A DNA stretch of 9,185 nucleotides from Clostridiales bacterium. Lineage in GTDB: Bacteria > Bacillota > Clostridia > Peptostreptococcales > T1SED10-28. The stretch spans positions 1 to 9,185 of the forward strand of contig SLKF01000220.1 in NCBI GenBank assembly GCA_007134725.1, read 5' to 3'. Below are positions 5,376-9,185 of this stretch, one piece after another. A program made the position numbers and the translations under genes. The notes beneath the pieces were generated by a model. It did no database searches, had not been told where the DNA came from, and saw nothing but the letters and a program-made list of their open reading frames with translations. The number at the start of each line of letters is the position of its first letter. The stretch's first letter is position 1.

Positions 5376-7007
5376 CTACTTTCCGATAAGCATGGTAATA
5401 TCCATTAATTCCCGCTGTAACTCTAGAAGTTTATTTTTGATTTTATCATATTCTTTTTCTAGAATAATTTCGTCTAAAAAACGATCGGTCTTATCCTCTA
5501 AATTTTGAAACTGATTTAACACTTCTTGAAGTTCCTGTTTGATTACTTCTTTACGTTCCACGGGTTTAAGCATTTCACCGGATTCTTCCTTAAGTACGGA
5601 CTCTTCTACGGTAAAGGAATACCCCATAGATGGTATTAAGGATTTGAAGCCGTACTTCTCTTTAAGTAATTCATACAATCCCCGGGAGTTTTCTTCTTCC
5701 CCATGAACCAAAAATATTTTTTGGGGCTTTTTCTCGAAATGTCCAACCCAGTCAATCAAATCCTCCTGGTCCGCATGGGCAGAAAAGCCTTCCACACTGT
5801 GGATGGCTGCTTTGACAGCAATTTCTTCACCAAGGATTTTTACGGATTTAACACCCTCTTGTAGAATTCTTCCCAAGGTACCATGGGCTTGGTAACCTAC
5901 AAATACTACTGCATTTTTTTCTTTCCATAAATTATGCTTTAAATGATGTCTCACTCGGCCTGCTGTACACATCCCGCTAGCGGAGATGATTACCTTGGGA
6001 TAATCGGCATCATTAAGCCTCATGGATTCTTTATGATCTCTGACGTAGTAGAGGTTTTCGAAATCCAAGGGATTATGACCCTCTAAAATATATTTCCGAG
6101 CTTCATCATCAAAGGCATAGGTATTTTTTTTAAATATTTCCGTAGCGGAAATAGCCATAGGACTATCAATATAAATAGGGATTTTTAAGAATTCTTCAAT
6201 GGTATCATGTTCTTCATAGTATTTATGAAGTTCATAAATCAGTTCTTGGGTTCTTCCCACAGCAAAAGATGGAATAATAACGGTTCCGTTTTTTGATACG
6301 GTATCATTTATGATTTCCATCAATTTTTTCATGCGAAATTCTTTATTTTCATGGATCCGGTTTCCATAGGTAGATTCAAGAATTAAATAATCGGCTTCCT
6401 TTACAAACTCCGGGTCACGAATAATCGGTTTTCCCGAGGAGCCTAAGTCACCGGAGAAAACAATTTTCACGGTATCATCCTGTTCTTTAATCCATAACTC
6501 CACTATGGAAGAACCTAAAATATGACCGGCATCTACAAATCGTACAGAGATGCCTTCTGTAATGTCGATTTTTTGATCATACAGCACCGGTTCGAAGTAT
6601 CGAAGACTATTTTCTGCATCTTCCACAGTATATAAGGGTTCAAGGATTTTTTTCCCAGAACGTTTTCTGGATTTATTTAACCATTTTGTATCCTGCTCGT
6701 GAATATGACCACTGTCTTTAAGCATAATATCGGATAAATCATAGGTAGCATTGGTGCAGTAGATTTTTCCGCGGAAGCCTTCTTTAACCAATTTAGGAAT
6801 TCTTCCACTGTGATCAATATGGGCATGACTCAGAAGCATGAAATCAATTTCTTCCGGATTAAATTGAAAAGGTTCTCGATTAAGTTTTTCTAGTTCTTCA
6901 CTTCCTTGAAACAAGCCGCAATCAATTAATAATTTGTAATTTTTTGTGGTAATTAAAATATTACTTCCGGTCACAACTTTTGCAGCACCTAAAAATTGTA
7001 TATTCAT
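5376..7007 (-). CDS. MBL-fold, beta-CASP family RNA-processing nuclease
   Basis: A 543-residue cytoplasmic protein with the order metallo-beta-lactamase, beta-CASP, RMMBL. Zinc ligands are the HxHxDH motif in LLSHAHIDHSG (H61, H63, D65, H66), H162 in DAGHILGSS, D187 in FSGDLG and H411 in FSAHADQ. The beta-CASP insert shows LESTYGNR (E211), PSFAVGRTQE (246-255), IDSPMA (280-285), SASGMCTAGR (342-351) and GYQAHGT (371-377). LVHGEEE (434-440) belongs to the RMMBL end. Members of this group (COG1236, CPSF73/Ysh1-like) are endo- or exoribonucleases; the RNA targets here are unknown. Beyond about residue 465 is a charged, helical extension (about 485-535) that looks like a coiled coil and is extra to the catalytic core. 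ATG 7007 follows GAGGAGG at suitable spacing. The gene is divergent from the MgtC gene, and I see no convincing own terminator. Confidence 0.9.
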   Translation of the reverse strand: MNIQFLGAAKVVTGSNILITTKNYKLLIDCGLFQGSEELEKLNREPFQFNPEEIDFMLLSHAHIDHSGRIPKLVKEGFRGKIYCTNATYDLSDIMLKDSGHIHEQDTKWLNKSRKRSGKKILEPLYTVEDAENSLRYFEPVLYDQKIDITEGISVRFVDAGHILGSSIVELWIKEQDDTVKIVFSGDLGSSGKPIIRDPEFVKEADYLILESTYGNRIHENKEFRMKKLMEIINDTVSKNGTVIIPSFAVGRTQELIYELHKYYEEHDTIEEFLKIPIYIDSPMAISATEIFKKNTYAFDDEARKYILEGHNPLDFENLYYVRDHKESMRLNDADYPKVIISASGMCTAGRVRHHLKHNLWKEKNAVVFVGYQAHGTLGRILQEGVKSVKILGEEIAVKAAIHSVEGFSAHADQEDLIDWVGHFEKKPQKIFLVHGEEENSRGLYELLKEKYGFKSLIPSMGYSFTVEESVLKEESGEMLKPVERKEVIKQELQEVLNQFQNLEDKTDRFLDEIILEKEYDKIKNKLLELQRELMDITMLIGK

Positions 7008-7198
7008 GGTATTCCTCCTCTGATTATATTAGTAAATTCTGGCTATAAGTAATCTATACCCAAAGTACTAGTGGAAATATCTACTACAATAAAAATCAAC
7101 AGAAAATCTAATGTTAGACTTTCAATAACTTCTAGGATAAAATAAAGCTGTAATCATAAAATGCTTTTTCACTAATTAAGATAGAGGAGGGTATCCTT

Positions 7199-7900
7199 AT
7201 GATCGGAACGATGGAAATTGCATTACGATTAACCTTAGCAGCTATTATGGGTGGCATCATCGGCTTTGAAAGAGAAATCAGCAACCGGCCCGCAGGTTTT
7301 CGTACCCATATTTTGGTTACTTTAGGTTCCTGTTTAATTATGATTTTATCTGCCTATGGATTCCAAGGACTAGGTCCTGACGGATCCGGAGGAGAACCGG
7401 CCAGGTTAGCGGCTCAAGTAGTGAGCGGGATCGGCTTTTTAGGAGCCGGAACGATCTTACGGGAAGGTACTAATGTTCGTGGACTTACCACTGCTGCTAG
7501 TATTTGGATTAGCGGAGGGATCGGACTGGCTATCGGACTGGGTTATTATGCAGCCGCTTCTTTTACTACATTTCTTGCACTTTTTTCCTTAATGGGTCTT
7601 AAAATTTTAGAAGGCAAAATATACAAAATAAAAAGATTTTCTGAAGTTCGATTCAAAGCTATTAGTCGCCCAGGTTTGGTAGGAGAAATCGGTACAATTT
7701 TCGGGAAATATCAAATTAATATCAAAAACATCATCGTAGATCAGAAAAGTTATAGCGATGATGAAGAGGAAAAAGACTTAGAAATTACTTTTTTTATCAG
7801 AACCCCTAAAAATTTCAAACGCTCCGCATGTTATGTAGAATTGAAAAATATCAAAGGTGTAGATAGTATTATTTGGGACGAGGAGGAACTTACTTTATGA
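7199..7900 (+). CDS. MgtC/SapB family membrane protein with ACT-like C-terminal domain
   Basis: A 233-residue protein of MgtC length. The N-terminal MgtC domain has about four to five membrane helices (roughly 6-24, 36-54, 68-86, 97-115, 117-136). It carries the signatures GGIIGFEREISNRPAGFRTH (18-37), RLAAQVVSGIGFLGAGTIL (69-87) and RGLTTAASIW (94-103). The C-terminal part (about 150-230) begins SRPGLVGEIGTIFGKYQINI, an ACT-like regulatory fold. MgtC proteins are tied to survival under low magnesium and within hosts and, in enterobacteria, to inhibition of the F1Fo ATPase. Most environmental members have no proven role, so I infer only a membrane protein perhaps linked to magnesium or phosphate homeostasis. 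ATG 7199 follows GAGGAGG (7184-7190) with eight bases between. No strong promoter is visible in the 191 bases shared with the divergent nuclease gene. Confidence 0.88.
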   Translation: MIGTMEIALRLTLAAIMGGIIGFEREISNRPAGFRTHILVTLGSCLIMILSAYGFQGLGPDGSGGEPARLAAQVVSGIGFLGAGTILREGTNVRGLTTAASIWISGGIGLAIGLGYYAAASFTTFLALFSLMGLKILEGKIYKIKRFSEVRFKAISRPGLVGEIGTIFGKYQINIKNIIVDQKSYSDDEEEKDLEITFFIRTPKNFKRSACYVELKNIKGVDSIIWDEEELTL

Positions 7901-7947
7901 TTTTTTTGATAGTCCTCTAATAATTGTAAAATTCTTCTGAATTCTAT

Positions 7948-7976
7948 TTCTGTGTTTTTTCGTTTTATGATATACT
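7948..7976 (+). promoter_or_regulatory. Extended -10 promoter for the small membrane protein gene
   Basis: TGATATACT (7968-7976) is an extended -10 (TGn plus TATACT). The -35 region at a 17-base spacing (7948-7953, TTCTGT) is weak. RNA would start near 7983, giving a leader of about 29 bases before ATG 8012. It probably also serves the aroQ-aroK fusion, as no terminator lies between them. Confidence 0.5.
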
Positions 7977-8011
7977 TTATAAAGCAATAAAAACTTCATG
8001 GAGGTACAGTG

Positions 8012-8188
8012 ATGGAATATTATATTTATATTATCGTTTTTGAATTGATAGTAGGAATGTTTACCGCTATAAAAGCCAAGGAAAAAAATCGGAATCCATT
8101 TATCTGGTTTTTTCTAGGATTCATTTTTTCCGTAATTGCATTACTGGTTATCTTTGTATTACCATATAATGAAAGTACTCAGGATTAG
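8012..8188 (+). CDS. Small two-helix membrane protein of unknown function (58 aa)
   Basis: ATG 8012 to TAG 8188 encodes 58 residues. Two hydrophobic helices (about 3-20 and 30-50) are joined by a basic loop KAKEKNRNP, followed by the aromatic start of helix two (FIWFFLG) and a short acidic tail (YNESTQD). A loop of basic residues plus N-P-x-x-W-F-x-x-G recurs in many unnamed small bacterial membrane proteins; I cannot assign a named family. By charge rules the loop should face the cytoplasm. GGAGG (8000-8004) is seven bases before the ATG, and a GTG directly in front (8009) is less well spaced. An extended -10 promoter precedes it. The next gene begins 52 bases downstream without an obvious terminator between, so the two are probably co-transcribed. 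Confidence 0.75.
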   Translation: MEYYIYIIVFELIVGMFTAIKAKEKNRNPFIWFFLGFIFSVIALLVIFVLPYNESTQD

Positions 8189-8240
8189 TTCTCAATTCTT
8201 GAGTTGGAAATCCTATAATTCATAAGAGAAAGGAATTATT

Positions 8241-9053
8241 ATGAAAGATATAAATCTTACCAGGAAAAAAATAAATCAAATAGATCAACAAATCTCCAGC
8301 TTATTAAAAGAACGTTTTTTATTATTGGATGATATTATGGAGTTTAAAGTTCTTAAGGGAGAATATATTGAAAATCCCGCTCGGGAAAGGGAAGTAATAG
8401 AGAAAATCATGCAAGAATCGGATAAGGATGCCTCCTATCTAAAAGATGTATATCGTAAGATTATGGACGTAAGCAAATGTTATCAATGGGAGCGTTTATT
8501 TAAGGAGAATATATACATTATTGGTTTTATGGCTGTTGGGAAAACCACCCTGGGGAAAAAATTATCACAAAAAATACAATGGGATTTTTTAGATACAGAT
8601 TTGTTTATTGAAAACTTGGAACAAAGAAAAATTAAAGATATTTTCACAGAATCTGGGGAGGATTATTTTCGAGAATTGGAAACAAAGGTGATTGAAAATA
8701 TTCAAAAAAACTGGACTATCCAAAGGGACAAGCAAATTATTGCCTGTGGTGGGGGGATAATATTAAATCCTCAAAACGTGAAAACCATGAAAAAGAACGG
8801 GATTATCGTTCACCTGGAAGGAAATATTAATACCATCTATAATCGATTAATTCTTGACCAATCCCGTCCTTTATTAACCGAAGCAAAAGATCTAAAAGAA
8901 CGGATAGAAAGACTTTTGGAAGTTCGCCGGGATATCTATAATGAAGTGGCGGATATCATCCTTTATATAGGAGAAGAAACACCTGCTATTCTTGTTCAGG
9001 AACTGATACGAAAATTGGAGGATTATGAAAGAGAAAGATCACTTTCAAAATAA
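8241..9053 (+). CDS. Bifunctional chorismate mutase (AroQ) - shikimate kinase (AroK) fusion
   Basis: A 270-residue protein with two aromatic-pathway enzymes. Residues 1-88 are an AroQ chorismate mutase. Matching the E. coli enzyme by spacing, R8, R25, K36, R48, E49, S78 and Q82 occupy the R11, R28, K39, R51, E52, S84 and Q88 positions, while N45 replaces D48. Residues 91-262 are a shikimate kinase: Walker A G-F-M-A-V-G-K-T (95-102), FLDTD with D118 and D120, R144 in YFRELE, GGG (170-172), R209 of the lid motif QSRPLL and R229 in RRDIY. The kinase phosphorylates shikimate with ATP (step five of the pathway). The mutase turns chorismate into prephenate, the first step towards Phe and Tyr. EPSP synthase and chorismate synthase act between them. 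ATG 8241 has a modest AAAGGAA (8229-8235). No other aro gene is visible. Both domains look intact, so neither appears degenerate. Confidence 0.9.
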   Translation: MKDINLTRKKINQIDQQISSLLKERFLLLDDIMEFKVLKGEYIENPAREREVIEKIMQESDKDASYLKDVYRKIMDVSKCYQWERLFKENIYIIGFMAVGKTTLGKKLSQKIQWDFLDTDLFIENLEQRKIKDIFTESGEDYFRELETKVIENIQKNWTIQRDKQIIACGGGIILNPQNVKTMKKNGIIVHLEGNINTIYNRLILDQSRPLLTEAKDLKERIERLLEVRRDIYNEVADIILYIGEETPAILVQELIRKLEDYERERSLSK

Positions 9054-9066
9054 AAGGTGATCTTTC
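9033..9066 (+). terminator. Intrinsic terminator overlapping the 3' end of the aroQ-aroK fusion
   Basis: GAAAGATCAC (9033-9042) pairs with GTGATCTTTC (9057-9066), extended by TTT/AAA past one bulged G. The loop contains the stop codon region (TAA 9051-9053). It is followed by CTTGTTTTG, an imperfect T tract. The last six codons of the gene are part of the stem and loop. Confidence 0.7.
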
Positions 9067-9154
9067 CTTGTTTTGTAGAAAGTGATTGACTAAGAGGGGA
9101 TGACCAGTAAAAATGTTGAATGGATATAATTTATTACTGAAATAAATTAATAGC

Positions 9155-9183
9155 TGGACAATATTCTGCTGATTTTATATAAT
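9155..9183 (+). promoter_or_regulatory. Near-consensus promoter pointing out of the window
   Basis: TGGACA (9155-9160, five of six consensus bases), a 17-base spacer and a perfect TATAAT (9178-9183). Transcription would start at about the right edge, so the gene it serves lies outside. From 9054 to here I see no open frame of note. Confidence 0.65.
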
Positions 9184-9185
9184 AC

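Noticed and set aside
5361..5380. AGTTTT/AAAACT repeat as terminator of the beta-CASP nuclease gene
   Set aside because: The stem is almost only A-T pairs with a loop of two bases, which cannot form stably.
7114..7143. TTAGAC-18-TAAAAT as promoter of the MgtC gene
   Set aside because: The -35 hexamer aligns poorly with TTGACA; only the -10-like element is acceptable, so I do not annotate it.
7880..7960. T-run after the MgtC stop and AATTC/GAATT repeat as a terminator
   Set aside because: No stable GC-containing hairpin directly precedes either T tract.
8191..8219. CTCAATTCTTGAG hairpin and TATAAT (8214-8219) as a terminator/promoter in front of the aroQ-aroK fusion
   Set aside because: The stem is only 5 bp without a T tract, and no -35 box stands at the right distance from TATAAT.
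9086..9130. TTGACT (9086-9091) with TATAAT (9125-9130) as a promoter
   Set aside because: The spacer is 33 bases, far beyond the usual 16-18.
1..9185. Mobile element, CRISPR array, phage or defence island
   Set aside because: No transposase, integrase, direct-repeat array, restriction or toxin-antitoxin gene is recognisable; the genes are of chromosomal type.

Overview
The window is a compact stretch of a low-GC chromosome. Shine-Dalgarno sites are purine-rich (AAGGAGG type), GTG and TTG serve as alternative starts, and intrinsic terminators are abundant. Together with an Asp23-family protein, an ApbE lipoprotein, a Na/Pi transporter with a fused PhoU region and an AroQ-AroK fusion, this points to a Gram-positive Firmicute, most likely an anaerobic Clostridia member. 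The lineage is inferred from style and gene content; there is no rRNA or other marker gene here. The genes look like ordinary chromosomal housekeeping or accessory genes. I see no transposase, phage gene, CRISPR array, tRNA or rRNA.

Left part (1-2360, + strand): the 3' end of a mobA-like molybdopterin guanylyltransferase overlaps the start of an Asp23/Gls24 gene. Next comes a promoter with an extended -10 and a gene for a Na+/phosphate symporter-like protein with a C-terminal PhoU-like region, closed by a strong hairpin terminator.

Middle (2361-5375): a HAD-IB phosphatase gene (+) converges on an apbE flavin transferase lipoprotein gene (-), with an apparent bidirectional terminator between them. 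Upstream of apbE on the same strand is a GNAT acetyltransferase gene broken by one in-frame TAA. The frame and Shine-Dalgarno are otherwise intact, so this looks like a recent nonsense mutation. A promoter pair facing away from each other then separates it from a 51-residue orphan small gene (+). That gene has its own promoter and ribosome site, and its stop codon lies inside its terminator hairpin.

Right part (5376-9185): a beta-CASP metallo-beta-lactamase (predicted RNA-processing nuclease, -) is divergent from an MgtC/SapB membrane protein (+). A 58-residue two-helix membrane protein follows, and then a bifunctional protein joining an AroQ chorismate mutase to an AroK shikimate kinase with both sets of active-site residues present. 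The last bases carry a near-consensus promoter pointing out of the window.

The genes do not form one pathway; most look like separate transcription units. I found no multi-gene novel system. The observations most worth a second look are the chorismate mutase-shikimate kinase fusion, the orphan 51-residue gene, the small membrane gene in front of the fusion, and the nonsense-interrupted acetyltransferase. No gene-free stretch exceeds 300 bases.
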